A stretch of DNA of 64,000 nt from Caproicibacterium amylolyticum (GTDB taxonomy: Bacteria; Bacillota; Clostridia; Oscillospirales; Acutalibacteraceae): assembly GCF_014467055.1 (NCBI RefSeq), contig NZ_CP060696.1, positions 2,418,001-2,482,000 of the forward strand, in the 5' to 3' direction. Positions 43,130-51,280 of this stretch are shown here, in pieces (the first letter of the stretch is position 1; every line of letters begins with the position of its first letter). The translations under genes and the position numbers were made by a program. A model generated the notes under the pieces. That model saw only the letters and a list, made by a program, of their open reading frames with translations. It searched no databases and was not told the origin of the DNA.

Positions 43130-43540
43130 TATATAAAGCTTGTTCTTCATTTTATCGATTGGACGCTTCTATTCGGCACTGCTTCCCGAAGCGAGGGCGG
43201 CAACATAAATGGTTTGCCGGTTAAGCAAACACCATAGGGATTTCACCTCTCCGTGGTTCTCACCGAGCCGCCCCCATTGCGTGATCCCGCTTTCAGGCGG
43301 GGCTGTGGCTGGACGGAAGTAGCGTTAGCACTGTCCGTTTCATTGCGAAACAACCCACCACGGGCTGCTTTATAACCGGGCTTTGCCGCTCGTCGCCTTC
43401 GATGCCATCGGTTCAACGGATGTCTGTCACCCATCCGCAGGTAGTCTTGGCGCGCCCGTCAATGTCGCTGCCGCTCATCACGGCCGGACAGATCATGTAT
43501 TTATGCTGCCGGATATGAAATTTTCAAAGAGCAATGAGGG
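43130..43540 (-). other. Gene-free, structured region in the island (possible RNA)
   Basis: About 410 bp with no gene I can support; the longest frame on the minus strand (43243-43434, 63 codons) lacks a ribosome site. Several GC stems are visible on the minus strand (CCCGCCTGAAAGCGGG, GTTTCGCAATGAAAC, GGCAAAGCC) and its G+C is above that of the flanks. It lies between the terminator of the sigma-like gene and mazF. It may be a structured leader RNA or decayed sequence. Confidence 0.4.
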
Positions 43541-43542
43541 AA

Positions 43543-43585
43543 GAGTAAAACCCCCTCACTTATTTCCACGTTGAGTGAGGGGGTT
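43543..43585 (-). terminator. Terminator of the sigma-like gene
   Basis: AACCCCCTCACT / AGTGAGGGGGTT stem followed by TTTTACTC on the minus strand. Confidence 0.85.
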
Positions 43586-43599
43586 GAGCGGATAAATTT

Positions 43600-44049
43600 T
43601 TATTTTCCCATAAGTTTTTTTAATTCCGCCAGGATTTTTACCTTTCTATCGTGAATTGTCCGCTGCGCGATCCCGGTTTCTCTGGATAGCTGGCGCTCGC
43701 TCTTATCCATAAAAAAGAGAGCGGTGATCAACTCCTGTTCTTCCGGGGCGAGATGTTTGAGGCAGGCCAGCATTTTCCCGATCAGCACCGTCTTGATCGC
43801 GGCATCCTCAACACTTTCAATCTCGGTGACAAACTGTCTGTTTTCCTCCAGAAGCCGCTCGTAGGAGTCCTCCCGGCTTGGAATGTATGTAACGGTCCCA
43901 CTGCCATAATCAATCCTGCACCGTTCGACTTTGATGTCGTACTGCTGGTATTCCATCAGGCGGTCGCTTTTCTCCAGAACCTCGATAATTTCTTTGCTTA
44001 CATCGGGATATTTATCCCGGTAATTTGTTTTTCTCCGATACTTTGCCAT
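43600..44049 (-). CDS. Sigma-70 region 4-like DNA-binding protein of mobile element
   Basis: 149 residues from ATG 44049 with GGAGG 8 nt upstream. The N-terminal half (KYRRKTNYRDKYPDVSKEII, then a coiled segment) resembles small ICE-encoded sigma-like proteins. The C-terminal ~60 residues (HLAPEEQELITALFFMDKSE; RQLSRETGIAQRTIHDRKVK) form a sigma region 4-type helix-turn-helix. There is no region 2, so it may be a co-regulator rather than a full sigma factor. Its own terminator follows. Confidence 0.75.
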   Translation of the reverse strand: MAKYRRKTNYRDKYPDVSKEIIEVLEKSDRLMEYQQYDIKVERCRIDYGSGTVTYIPSREDSYERLLEENRQFVTEIESVEDAAIKTVLIGKMLACLKHLAPEEQELITALFFMDKSERQLSRETGIAQRTIHDRKVKILAELKKLMGK

Positions 44050-44205
44050 AAGCTTGTCCTCCATTTCGTGATTGTTGAAATCCGGAAATGAAGAACAAGC
44101 GGAGGGGATCGGCAATGTCGATTCGACACGCTTCTACAAAAAGAAAAGAGCTTAAAATCGAAACTGTTCTTTAGCGGTCGAGGCGGGGCTTTTGTTGTCG
44201 AAAAT

Positions 44206-44248
44206 AAAAAATCAGCACTTTGCCCGGGACGGCAAAGTGCTGATTTTT
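44206..44248. terminator. Strong symmetric terminator
   Basis: AAAAATCAGCACTTTGCC / GGCAAAGTGCTGATTTTT, an 18-bp perfect stem with a 6-nt loop and T-runs on both strands. On the minus strand it ends the c-di-GMP riboswitch transcript before the sigma-like gene. Confidence 0.88.
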
Positions 44249-44295
44249 GAATATATTCAGTTAATGGAGGCGAGTGTGTACGGGATTCGCCGTCT

Positions 44296-44373
44296 TTATT
44301 TCAACCTCCGGAAAAGGAAGAAGTAAAGAATACTCATGGGTTCCCCTTTCACCAAGGGACATAGCAGAGCCAT
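44296..44373 (-). CDS. Tiny peptide gene downstream of the c-di-GMP riboswitch
   Basis: 25 codons from ATG 44373, or 13 codons from the inner ATG at 44337, which has AAGGGGAA 5 nt upstream and is the likelier start (MSILYFFLFRRLK). The peptide is hydrophobic with a basic tail. It is the only open frame between the riboswitch terminator and the next terminator. It may be a real regulated small peptide or a relic; nothing in the sequence settles this. Confidence 0.4.
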   Translation of the reverse strand: MALLCPLVKGEPMSILYFFLFRRLK

Positions 44374-44410
44374 GAATGATCTTTGTTCAAATTATCCGTC
44401 AGAAGCTATA

Positions 44411-44449
44411 AAAACAATGAAAGCCTGCCCGTAAAAAGGGCAAGCTTTC
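44411..44449 (-). terminator. Terminator of the c-di-GMP riboswitch
   Basis: GAAAGCTTGCCC / GGGCAGGCTTTC stem followed by ATTGTTTTT on the minus strand, directly after the aptamer. Confidence 0.8.
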
Positions 44450-44451
44450 AA

Positions 44452-44546
44452 GTGCGACTTCCGGCAGCCAGGCTGTCATAGCGCGCTTTTACGCACTTTA
44501 GACCCTATGGCTTTGCGTCCCCATCGTTAAATGGGTTTGCCCTTGG
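44452..44546 (-). promoter_or_regulatory. Cyclic di-GMP-I (GEMM) riboswitch
   Basis: On the minus strand AAGGGCAAACC, a CATTTAACGATG hairpin, GGGACGCAAAGCC, then a second helix arm ending in GGCTGCCGG match the GEMM-I consensus, including the conserved GGACGCAAAGCC core and the tetraloop-receptor-like GCCGG. An intrinsic terminator follows. No obvious motility or adhesion target is downstream. It lies after the ars operon and before the sigma-like gene. Confidence 0.88.
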
Positions 44547-44646
44547 TTTGACTATTTTGTTGTTTTAACATCTTTCGGCTTGTGCTTCCGTATGATAGGC
44601 GCACGTGATTTGCAGGGAATGGGGGGATTCCATATTACTGTTTCCA

Positions 44647-44916
44647 TCAACAGCAGCATGACTGATCGTCCTGAATGGTCAGCTCGCCATTTTCAGCTGC
44701 AAGTGTCACAGCCTCTGTCCTTGTTTGAGTCTGGTCATCCATCATAACAGGGACCCCGTCAATGGAGACGGACTTCTCGCCTGCTTGCAATTTGATCAGT
44801 TCAAATTGCAAGGATGTGCCGCAGCAGGATTGCTGCTGTGATACTTTTAAACAGTCACAATCATTGGAATCAAATGCCGCCTGAATCAAGGATTTTGCTT
44901 CTTCTGTAATTTTCAT
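44647..44916 (-). CDS. Small HesB/IscA-like protein, Cys-rich
   Basis: 89 residues. MKITEEAKSLIQAAFDSNDC and the beta-rich remainder follow the HesB/IscA (Fe-S biogenesis) layout. Cys residues are at CDC, QQSCCGTS and the terminal CCC, different from the classical C...CxC IscA pattern. It is the last gene of the ars operon, after arsA; a metalloid- or Fe-S-handling role is inference. Confidence 0.68.
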   Translation of the reverse strand: MKITEEAKSLIQAAFDSNDCDCLKVSQQQSCCGTSLQFELIKLQAGEKSVSIDGVPVMMDDQTQTRTEAVTLAAENGELTIQDDQSCCC

Positions 44917-44989
44917 CTTTCATTTCTCCAGTTCTATCATTTTATGATATCTTTATAATGACACAATCGTCCCATTGGAAAGTGTTAGC

Positions 44990-46726
44990 TTATATTGTCA
45001 GCAGTTTATCTCCTTCGATTTCCTCAGCGCTCCATGCAATTACCGCAAAATTTCCCTTGGAATGTTCATCCACCTTGTTGATCCACTCGATTTCGTTGCT
45101 CACCTTCGCAGAAAGTATTTGATTCGTTGTACCGGTCCGGTAGAAGGAGGAATTGATTACCCACCATTTTGCTTCGATGCCGGCACGCTTTAAATCTTCC
45201 TCAAGGCGCAGTGCTTCATAGACGGGCGTATCCTCGGCCAAAGTTACAATAATGACCTCGGTTTCATCAGAATTGCGGAGGCGAGGCAGAAGTTTTCTCG
45301 CGGATTCCGGGATTTCGCCCTGGGAGCGTTTGATTTCCTGATTGTAGCTTTGGGTGGAATCCAGCAGCAAAAGGGTATGTCCTGTCGGAGCGGTATCGAT
45401 CACGACGGTCTGGTCTTCCGCTTTCTCTACAACTTCAGCAAAAGCCCGAAATACTGCGATTTCCTGCGTACAGGGAGAACGTAAATCTTCCTCGATATAA
45501 GCGATATCATCAGCGGACATGGTTTTCCTCGCTTTGGTAAGCACTTCTTCCTGATATTTTTTCAGTTCGGCTTGTTCATCAATATGGCTCATGGTGATGC
45601 CGCTGGCCTCGCTGATTACGGATTTCAGGTGCCCGGCCGGGTCTGTGGTGGTCAGATGAACCTTCCTGCCTCTTTTTGAAAGACCCAGTGCAATCGCAGC
45701 CGCAATGGTGGTTTTCCCGACGCCGCCTTTCCCCATGGTAAAGATGACCTTCTTATTCGTGCGATACAGATCGTCAATGACATCTTCCAGATGAGGAATC
45801 GATTTAGCCCTGATTTTTTCATCGCGGACCCTATACTGATTCTGGGTCAGAAAAGCCCTGACATTGTCAATTCCGGTAATGTTATAGGCTCGGAGCGGAA
45901 TCCGGTATGCGACCAGTTTTTTCAAGCGTTGCGGGATACTCAGAAGCGCATCCTGCTGTTTCCGATACAGACTTTCGGAAACGCTGTCATCGTAAGAAGT
46001 TAGCACACCATTGATCACCAGTGTTTGATTGTTGATACCAATCTCCGCCAGTTCCCTGGATGCTCGTTCCGCTTCTTTCAAAGGTGCTTCTTCCGGACGC
46101 GAAACAAGAATCAGCGTCGTCTGATTCCCGTCGGATAAGGTTTTGACGGCTTTTTTATAAACTTCCTTTTTACTTTCCAATCCCGAAAGCTGGCCTAAAC
46201 AGGAAGCTCCGTGCGTGCTTTCGCTTATGAAGTTGCTCCACGCAGACGGCAGTTGCAGCATTCGGAGGGTATGCCCGGTCGGGGCGGTATCAAACAAAAT
46301 GTGGTCATAGCCTTTTCGCACCGTTTCATCCGTGATGAACTTTGAAAACTCATTGAAGGCTGCAATCTCGACCGTGCACGAACCGGAAAGCTGTTCCTCC
46401 ATATTTTTAATCACCGCATCAGGTAGTTTGCCGTGATAGGGGCCGATGACACTTTCCCTGTATTCTGCTGCTGCCTGTATGGGATCGAGGTTGGAAACAA
46501 CCAGATTGGGGACTTCCTTAATCGCTACCCCTTTGTTCGTAAGCTCCGTATGGAAAACGTCCTGTAAATTCGAGGCGGGGTCCGTGCTGATTAAGAGGAC
46601 CTTTTTTCCGCTATCCGCAAGGGTAACGGCCGTAGCACACGCCGTCGATGTTTTTCCAACTCCACCTTTTCCCGTGTAAAATAAATATTTTGTCAACCTG
46701 ATCGATTGCGGATTAAAATTCTCCAT
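44990..46726 (-). CDS. arsA: Arsenite-transporting ATPase ArsA
   Basis: 578 residues from ATG 46726 with GGAGG 8 nt upstream. Two homologous halves each have the deviant Walker A GKGGVGKT (~residues 18 and ~330) and the DTAPTGHTLR/LL signature (~140 and ~440), as in ArsA. It hydrolyses ATP to drive arsenite or antimonite out through the membrane pump, receiving the metalloid from ArsD. A hairpin-containing 130-bp gap separates it from arsD. Confidence 0.95.
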   Translation of the reverse strand: MENFNPQSIRLTKYLFYTGKGGVGKTSTACATAVTLADSGKKVLLISTDPASNLQDVFHTELTNKGVAIKEVPNLVVSNLDPIQAAAEYRESVIGPYHGKLPDAVIKNMEEQLSGSCTVEIAAFNEFSKFITDETVRKGYDHILFDTAPTGHTLRMLQLPSAWSNFISESTHGASCLGQLSGLESKKEVYKKAVKTLSDGNQTTLILVSRPEEAPLKEAERASRELAEIGINNQTLVINGVLTSYDDSVSESLYRKQQDALLSIPQRLKKLVAYRIPLRAYNITGIDNVRAFLTQNQYRVRDEKIRAKSIPHLEDVIDDLYRTNKKVIFTMGKGGVGKTTIAAAIALGLSKRGRKVHLTTTDPAGHLKSVISEASGITMSHIDEQAELKKYQEEVLTKARKTMSADDIAYIEEDLRSPCTQEIAVFRAFAEVVEKAEDQTVVIDTAPTGHTLLLLDSTQSYNQEIKRSQGEIPESARKLLPRLRNSDETEVIIVTLAEDTPVYEALRLEEDLKRAGIEAKWWVINSSFYRTGTTNQILSAKVSNEIEWINKVDEHSKGNFAVIAWSAEEIEGDKLLTI

Positions 46727-46752
46727 GATGATAACCTCCAATTTTCGATAAA

Positions 46753-46826
46753 AAGATAAGGAGCATCCTCGTCCCTTGTGAAAAATTCACATAACTGATT
46801 TGGGAAGATATGCTCCTATCATCTTG
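46753..46826 (-). promoter_or_regulatory. Long-arm inverted repeat between arsD and arsA
   Basis: Arms AAGATAAGGAGCAT (46753-46766) and ATGCTCCTATCATCTT (46811-46826) can pair with a bulge across ~45 nt. There is no T-run. It may stabilise or process the mRNA between arsD and arsA. Confidence 0.35.
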
Positions 46827-46870
46827 TTAGAAGTGCTAAATCTCTTTCTCAGCAGAAAGTATGAACCAAA

Positions 46871-47263
46871 TCAGCAGCACTTTCCTCCCGAGCAGCCGCA
46901 TCCGCCTGACCTTCTCGGAGTAACTTTAACGGCCTTCGGCTTTCCGCCGAACAGAGTTTCCGGAACGCCGAGCAGGTTGGCAAATTCTTCATTGGTCGGA
47001 TACCGGCCTGCAATCACGATTTCTCCATCCAAAACAGTGACGGGCAGCCCTTCAACGCCCTTTGTGTTGATAAAGTGGTTGACTGTCTTATCGTTTACAA
47101 ACTGCTGCGGAGCGTTGGACAAATTGAACCGTTCAACATTGATCCCGTTTTTTTTGAGTGTATTCAGGGCAGTCGAAATCCTGAGAAGCTCGGAGTCGAC
47201 TCCAACTCCGCAAAGGCCGGTTGAGCAGCACATGGCAGGTTCAAAGATTTGCATTTTTTTCAT
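46871..47263 (-). CDS. arsD: Arsenite metallochaperone ArsD
   Basis: 130 residues from ATG 47263 (AGGAG at 9 nt). The IFEPAMCCSTGLCGVGVD start holds the essential Cys12/13 and Cys18-type triad; a second cluster CGCSGGKCC ends the protein. ArsD hands As(III) to ArsA. The thioredoxin-like body (VEGLPVTVLDGEIVIAGRYP) is complete. Confidence 0.94.
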   Translation of the reverse strand: MKKMQIFEPAMCCSTGLCGVGVDSELLRISTALNTLKKNGINVERFNLSNAPQQFVNDKTVNHFINTKGVEGLPVTVLDGEIVIAGRYPTNEEFANLLGVPETLFGGKPKAVKVTPRRSGGCGCSGGKCC

Positions 47264-47286
47264 ATAAGACATCTCCTAAAATAAAA

Positions 47287-48363
47287 TTAGTTGTTAACGG
47301 CAGGTTTAGAATGCCAGCCTTTGTAATACCAGTCTTTGGTTTTCGTAATGATTCTGACAAGCATCAGCATCACAGGGACTTCCGTAAGGACGCCGACAGT
47401 GCAGGCCAGCACGACCGGCGAGTTTGGGCCGAACAGCGAGATTGCTACCGCGACTGAAAGTTCAAAGAAGTCGGAAGCGGCAATCAGGGATGCCGGCGCC
47501 GCTATATTGTGCGGCTGTTTTGTCCATTTGCACAGCAAATAGGTAAACGTAGAGGAGATAAGATTCTGGAGGATCAGCGGTACGGCGATCATCAGGACAT
47601 AAAGCGGTTTTTCCAGAAGGATGTTGCCTTGAAATGAGAAAATAATGATCAAAGTCAGCAACAAGCCCAGCGTCGTTACATTGTCAAACTTGGAAACAAA
47701 TTTTTCATTGAAAGCCGTTTCTCCCATTTTTTTGATCATCGTAACTCGTGTAACAGCACCCCCGACCAAAGGGACTACAACAAAGAGCACGACTGAGAAA
47801 ATAAGGGTATCCCAAGGGATCTGAACGTTGTTCACGCCGAGCAGGAAGGAAACCAGCGGTACAAACAGAACAAGAATCAGCAGATCATTGACCGAAACCT
47901 GTACAAGGGTGTGCGCTGGATCGCCTTTGGCGAGATTGCTCCAGACAAACACCATCGCGGTGCAGGGAGCCGTCCCCAACAGGACCGCGCCTGTAACAAA
48001 ATTTTGTGCCAGGTCGGCGGGGATAAAGGCGCTGAATACTATTTTAAGAAAGAGAGTTGCCAGCCCCAGCATCAGGAATGGTTTGATCACCCAACTGCTC
48101 CCGCTCGATATGAGGATACCGAGGGGATGCTTTCCCACGTTTTTAATGGATTGGAAATTGATCTTCAGCATCATGGGATAAATCATGATCCAGATCAGAA
48201 TCGCGATCGGAATATTCTGCTGCGCGTACTGAAGTTTTTCCAGAAATGCAGGAATTACCGGCAGAAATTTACTGATCAGAATGCCTGCCGCCATACAGAG
48301 AAGCACCCAAACCGTCAGATACTTCTCAAAGAAACCAATGCCTTGTGTTTTTTCATCACTCAT
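47287..48363 (-). CDS. acr3: Arsenite efflux permease, ACR3 family
   Basis: 358 residues with ten transmembrane segments. The Cys in GTAPCTAMVFVWSNLAKGDP (~130-149) and the Glu in VLTEVPVMLMLV (~325-336) are the conserved functional residues of ACR3. It exports As(III) alone or with ArsA. The N-terminal EKYLTVWVLLCMAAGI is typical. It is in the order arsR-acr3-arsD-arsA. Confidence 0.95.
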   Translation of the reverse strand: MSDEKTQGIGFFEKYLTVWVLLCMAAGILISKFLPVIPAFLEKLQYAQQNIPIAILIWIMIYPMMLKINFQSIKNVGKHPLGILISSGSSWVIKPFLMLGLATLFLKIVFSAFIPADLAQNFVTGAVLLGTAPCTAMVFVWSNLAKGDPAHTLVQVSVNDLLILVLFVPLVSFLLGVNNVQIPWDTLIFSVVLFVVVPLVGGAVTRVTMIKKMGETAFNEKFVSKFDNVTTLGLLLTLIIIFSFQGNILLEKPLYVLMIAVPLILQNLISSTFTYLLCKWTKQPHNIAAPASLIAASDFFELSVAVAISLFGPNSPVVLACTVGVLTEVPVMLMLVRIITKTKDWYYKGWHSKPAVNN

Positions 48364-48408
48364 TATAATCGCCCCTAAATATCATACTAAAAAACTTGAA
48401 TTGCAATC

Positions 48409-48762
48409 TCAATGTTTCTGTTGTGGAGAAATCGTGTCACATAACTTTTGACCGCTGCACTTTTGATACTCTGCCAGATCAATTTTGTAAGTTGGAAGTT
48501 CCCTCAAGTGATACTGGAGATACTCCCAAAGCTCAGCATTATCGCGCTTGAAGCAGTTATTGATCCGATAATAAGTCCATTGTGCTTTTTTGAAGCTGTC
48601 AAGAATTCCGCAATTTTTTAAGGCGGTCAGATGACGTGAAGCATTGGACTGTGTCATTTTTAAGGATGCTTCAATTTCACACACGCACATCTCCCGTTCA
48701 AGCAGCAAAGAAAGAATCCGCAGTCGGCTTTCCTCCGACAGGGCTTTGAAAAATTCAACCAT
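48409..48762 (-). CDS. arsR: ArsR family arsenite-responsive repressor
   Basis: 117 residues, winged helix-turn-helix. The REMCVCEIEASLKMTQSNASRHL segment holds the ELCVCDL-type metal site (Cys-x-Cys, ~31-33) next to the recognition helix, as in As(III)-sensing ArsR. A third Cys near residue 53 (LKNCGIL) is possible. It would release the ars promoter when arsenite binds. The inverted repeat TTTGGCT-N7-AGCCAAA (48798-48818) upstream is a candidate operator. Confidence 0.92.
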   Translation of the reverse strand: MVEFFKALSEESRLRILSLLLEREMCVCEIEASLKMTQSNASRHLTALKNCGILDSFKKAQWTYYRINNCFKRDNAELWEYLQYHLRELPTYKIDLAEYQKCSGQKLCDTISPQQKH

Positions 48763-48797
48763 TTACAACTCCCTTCCTATGAGCTTTATATGTTTCT

Positions 48798-48818
48798 TTT
48801 GGCTGGATCGTAGCCAAA
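48798..48818 (-). promoter_or_regulatory. Candidate operator upstream of arsR
   Basis: TTTGGCT-N7-AGCCAAA, 7-bp arms, ~40 nt before the arsR start. Confidence 0.4.
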
Positions 48819-48832
48819 TCCGGACATTGTCC

Positions 48833-49021
48833 TTATAAAATACCGTTCATTTTATTTATACTGTAGGAAATATCATCCCTATTTGAAACGCCGTTCATGT
48901 CATTAACACTTAAGGAAATATCATCCTTATTTGTAATTCCGTTCATGTTAATAATACTGAAAGAAATATCATCTCTGTATGAAACACCATTGAAGTTGTT
49001 AATACTCAAATCGTTTTTCAT
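48833..49021 (-). CDS. Small repeat protein of unknown function
   Basis: 62 residues with no family I recognise. It is built of ~16-residue units aligned on DIS-x-SIN-x-MNGVS-x-RD: one degenerate first unit, two full ones and one partial. The units contain no Cys and no hydrophobic membrane stretch. AAAGGAGGAGGA lies 7-8 nt before the ATG, a strong site that supports real translation. It is between the CoA-disulfide reductase gene and arsR on the same strand. Secreted peptide, structural repeat or antisense artefact are all open. Confidence 0.55.
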   Translation of the reverse strand: MKNDLSINNFNGVSYRDDISFSIINMNGITNKDDISLSVNDMNGVSNRDDISYSINKMNGIL

Positions 49022-49100
49022 ACCAAAATCCTCCTCCTTTCAGTTAAATAGGATTTACCTTTAAAGCTTTTATACTTAGATGCTCATATACGCATACTAT

Positions 49101-49132
49101 ATGTTCTCGTTGACTATTTGTTACAAGAACAT
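49101..49132 (-). promoter_or_regulatory. Imperfect palindrome upstream of the repeat protein gene
   Basis: ATGTTCT and AGAACAT arms separated by 18 nt, with further partial symmetry inside (GTTGAC/GTTAC). Possible operator. Confidence 0.35.
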
Positions 49133-49141
49133 AATACCGGT

Positions 49142-50785
49142 TTATTTCTCTGAATGTATTTTGCAGTAGTGCTTATGACCTCCCGAGAGATTATAAACTT
49201 TTTGAAATCCGTCGTTGATCAGGATGTTCTGCGCTGCGTTTCCGGTTACGCCCTTATTGCAGTAGGTAACCGTAATCGCGTCCTTATCCAACGACTCGGC
49301 CGCGGCTCTCACTTTGGCGTGGGGGATGCTCTTCGCGGTTTCAATATGATTCTTTTCATATTGAGCGGCAGCTCTGGCGTCGATCAGCGTATACTTTTGT
49401 CCCGACTGCACCAGGGTATCGAGCTCTTGCGCCGTAATCAGCGGCCTGCCCCTGTGAATGGCGTTGTCCAGGATCATGCCGGTGTACATCACCGGATCCT
49501 TTGTGGTGGAAAACGGCGGGGCATAGGCCAGATCGAGATGGAAAAGATCTTCCACTTTCGCCTTGAAGGTGATCGCTGTCACAAACACGTCGATTCTCTT
49601 GTCCACGCCCTCATACCCGACAATCTGGGCACCCAGGAGTCTGCCGCTCACGCGGTCGGCGATTCCCTTGATGACCATTTCCCGGCCGCCCATGTATTCC
49701 GGCCTGTTGGGCTTGATGTTGTGGCAAACCTGGACTTGATAACCCAAAGCAAGCGCCTCATGTTCGGAAAGACCGGTCTGCGCTACCGTCATATCAAATA
49801 TTTTGAAGATTCCGGTACCGAGGATGCCTCTGAATTCCAGATCGCCGCCCGTCATGCTGTCACCGGCGATTCTGCCGGTCTTGTTGGCAGTGGAACCCAA
49901 TGGCCGGTAAACCGGTTTCCCCGTCACCGTATGAAACTGCTCGATGCAGTCGCCGCAGGCATAGATCTCCGGCTGGCTGGTCTGCATCTTTGTGTTCACG
50001 CGGATCGCGCCGGAGACGCCGAGTTCGATCCCCGCCGCCTTCGCCAACACTGTGTTGGGGCGGACCCCGGCGGAGATCAGGACCAGATCCGCGGGAATCT
50101 CTTTGCCGTCCGATAGGATGACACCGCTTTCCGTGATCTCCACGACAGAAACGGCCGTTAGGACGGGAACGCCGTTCTTTTCGATATGGTCCCGTACATA
50201 GACGGCCATATCGCTGTCGAGCCCCGGCGTCACCTGCGGTAATTTTTCCAGCAGGGTCGCCTCCAGGCCGAGCTTTTTCAGATTTTCACACACTTCCAGC
50301 CCAATGAAGCCCGTCCCGATGATCGCCGCACGCTTCGGACGGTTTTCATCGATATAAACCTTGATGCGGTTCATGTCGTTGATATTGCGCAGGGTAAAGA
50401 TATGTCGTCCGTCCGCGCCCTTGATCGGCGGAACAACCGCCTGCGCGCCGGTTGCGATCACCAGCTTGTCATACGAATCGGAAAACACCTCTCCGGTGGT
50501 AAGGTTTTTGACTTTCAGAACCTTTTGATCGGGGTTAATCGAGAGCACTTCATGACGGATCAAAATATCCACATTGTATTTACTTTTGAAAAACGCGGGA
50601 TCGCGTGGGGTGAGTTCGTCTGCGTTTTCGACTTCGCCGCCGATGTAATAGGGCATACCACAGCCGGAATAAGAAATAAAGCTGTCCTTGTCATAGACGA
50701 CAATTTCGGCGCTTTCGCTGTTCCTTCTTGCTTTTGCCGCTGCGGAAGTTCCGGCAGCAACTGCACCTATGATTATGATTCGCAT
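49142..50785 (-). CDS. CoA-disulfide reductase / FAD-dependent oxidoreductase with C-terminal rhodanese domain
   Basis: 547 residues. The FAD motif GAVAAGTSAAAKARR (~7-21), redox Cys42 in SYSGCGMPYYIGG, NAD fold AAIIGTGFIGLEVCENLKK (~152-170) and the CGDCIE FAD segment identify a pyridine-nucleotide disulfide reductase of the CoADR class. The last ~90 residues are a rhodanese domain with catalytic Cys in TYCNKGVTGN. Such fusions reduce CoA disulfides or persulfides. It is coupled (13-nt overlap) to an ArsR regulator, so it is probably induced by metalloid or sulfur stress. Confidence 0.92.
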   Translation of the reverse strand: MRIIIIGAVAAGTSAAAKARRNSESAEIVVYDKDSFISYSGCGMPYYIGGEVENADELTPRDPAFFKSKYNVDILIRHEVLSINPDQKVLKVKNLTTGEVFSDSYDKLVIATGAQAVVPPIKGADGRHIFTLRNINDMNRIKVYIDENRPKRAAIIGTGFIGLEVCENLKKLGLEATLLEKLPQVTPGLDSDMAVYVRDHIEKNGVPVLTAVSVVEITESGVILSDGKEIPADLVLISAGVRPNTVLAKAAGIELGVSGAIRVNTKMQTSQPEIYACGDCIEQFHTVTGKPVYRPLGSTANKTGRIAGDSMTGGDLEFRGILGTGIFKIFDMTVAQTGLSEHEALALGYQVQVCHNIKPNRPEYMGGREMVIKGIADRVSGRLLGAQIVGYEGVDKRIDVFVTAITFKAKVEDLFHLDLAYAPPFSTTKDPVMYTGMILDNAIHRGRPLITAQELDTLVQSGQKYTLIDARAAAQYEKNHIETAKSIPHAKVRAAAESLDKDAITVTYCNKGVTGNAAQNILINDGFQKVYNLSGGHKHYCKIHSEK

Positions 50786-51162
50786 TTTCCTGCCTCCTCG
50801 ACATTATTACAGATACAATCCCGATGCTCCGATGTGATTTCGTCCCAGAATTTTTTTATGGCGGAAACCTTTTTGACGTTGATTGTATACCTCATCCAAG
50901 CTCCTTCGCGCCTGCCGTTCACAAGGCCGCAATCCGTCAGGATCTTCATGTGGTAGGAAAGAGTAGGCTGCGTGATCTTGAAGGATTCCAGTATGTCACA
51001 GGCGCACATTTCGCCGCAGGAAAGCATCTCGACGATCTTCAGCCGCGTTTCGTCGGACAGCGCCTTAAACACCGGGGCATATTCCGCGTGGGAATATCTC
51101 ATTTTCTGTACACCTCCCAGTTTTGCGCAAGATAGACATGCATCAATTTCATTCAAATTCAT
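50773..51162 (-). CDS. ArsR family transcriptional regulator (second copy)
   Basis: 129 residues. The winged HTH has GEMCACDILESFKITQPTLSYHMK (~50-73) with the Cys-x-Cys sensor motif in the recognition region. Extra Cys pairs lie at the N-terminus (CLSC, residues 9-12) and C-terminus (CICNN, KCES). It overlaps the CoADR gene by 13 nt, so it probably represses this two-gene operon. An operator-like palindrome covers its promoter. Confidence 0.9.
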   Translation of the reverse strand: MNLNEIDACLSCAKLGGVQKMRYSHAEYAPVFKALSDETRLKIVEMLSCGEMCACDILESFKITQPTLSYHMKILTDCGLVNGRREGAWMRYTINVKKVSAIKKFWDEITSEHRDCICNNVEEAGKCES

Positions 51163-51194
51163 CTATATTATATACTTATATCGATGAATGTCAA
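51157..51194 (-). promoter_or_regulatory. Promoter and palindromic operator of the arsR2-CoADR operon
   Basis: TTGACA (51194-51189), 16-nt spacer, TATAAT (51172-51167) on the minus strand, lying within the palindrome ATTCATC...GATGAAT (51157-51189) with inner ATAT symmetry. This is the classic SmtB/ArsR operator position. Confidence 0.75.
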
Positions 51195-51280
51195 TATGTC
51201 GGAGAAAAATTTTTATAAAATAGAACCCAAGGCGGCAAGCTGTTTCTGCGGCCTTGGGTTTAATTTAGTTCAGTTCCAGG

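Noticed and set aside
43243..43434. 63-codon frame on the minus strand in the structured island region
   Set aside because: No ribosome site; Arg/Gly/Asn-rich composition is as expected from a GC-rich stem-forming sequence.
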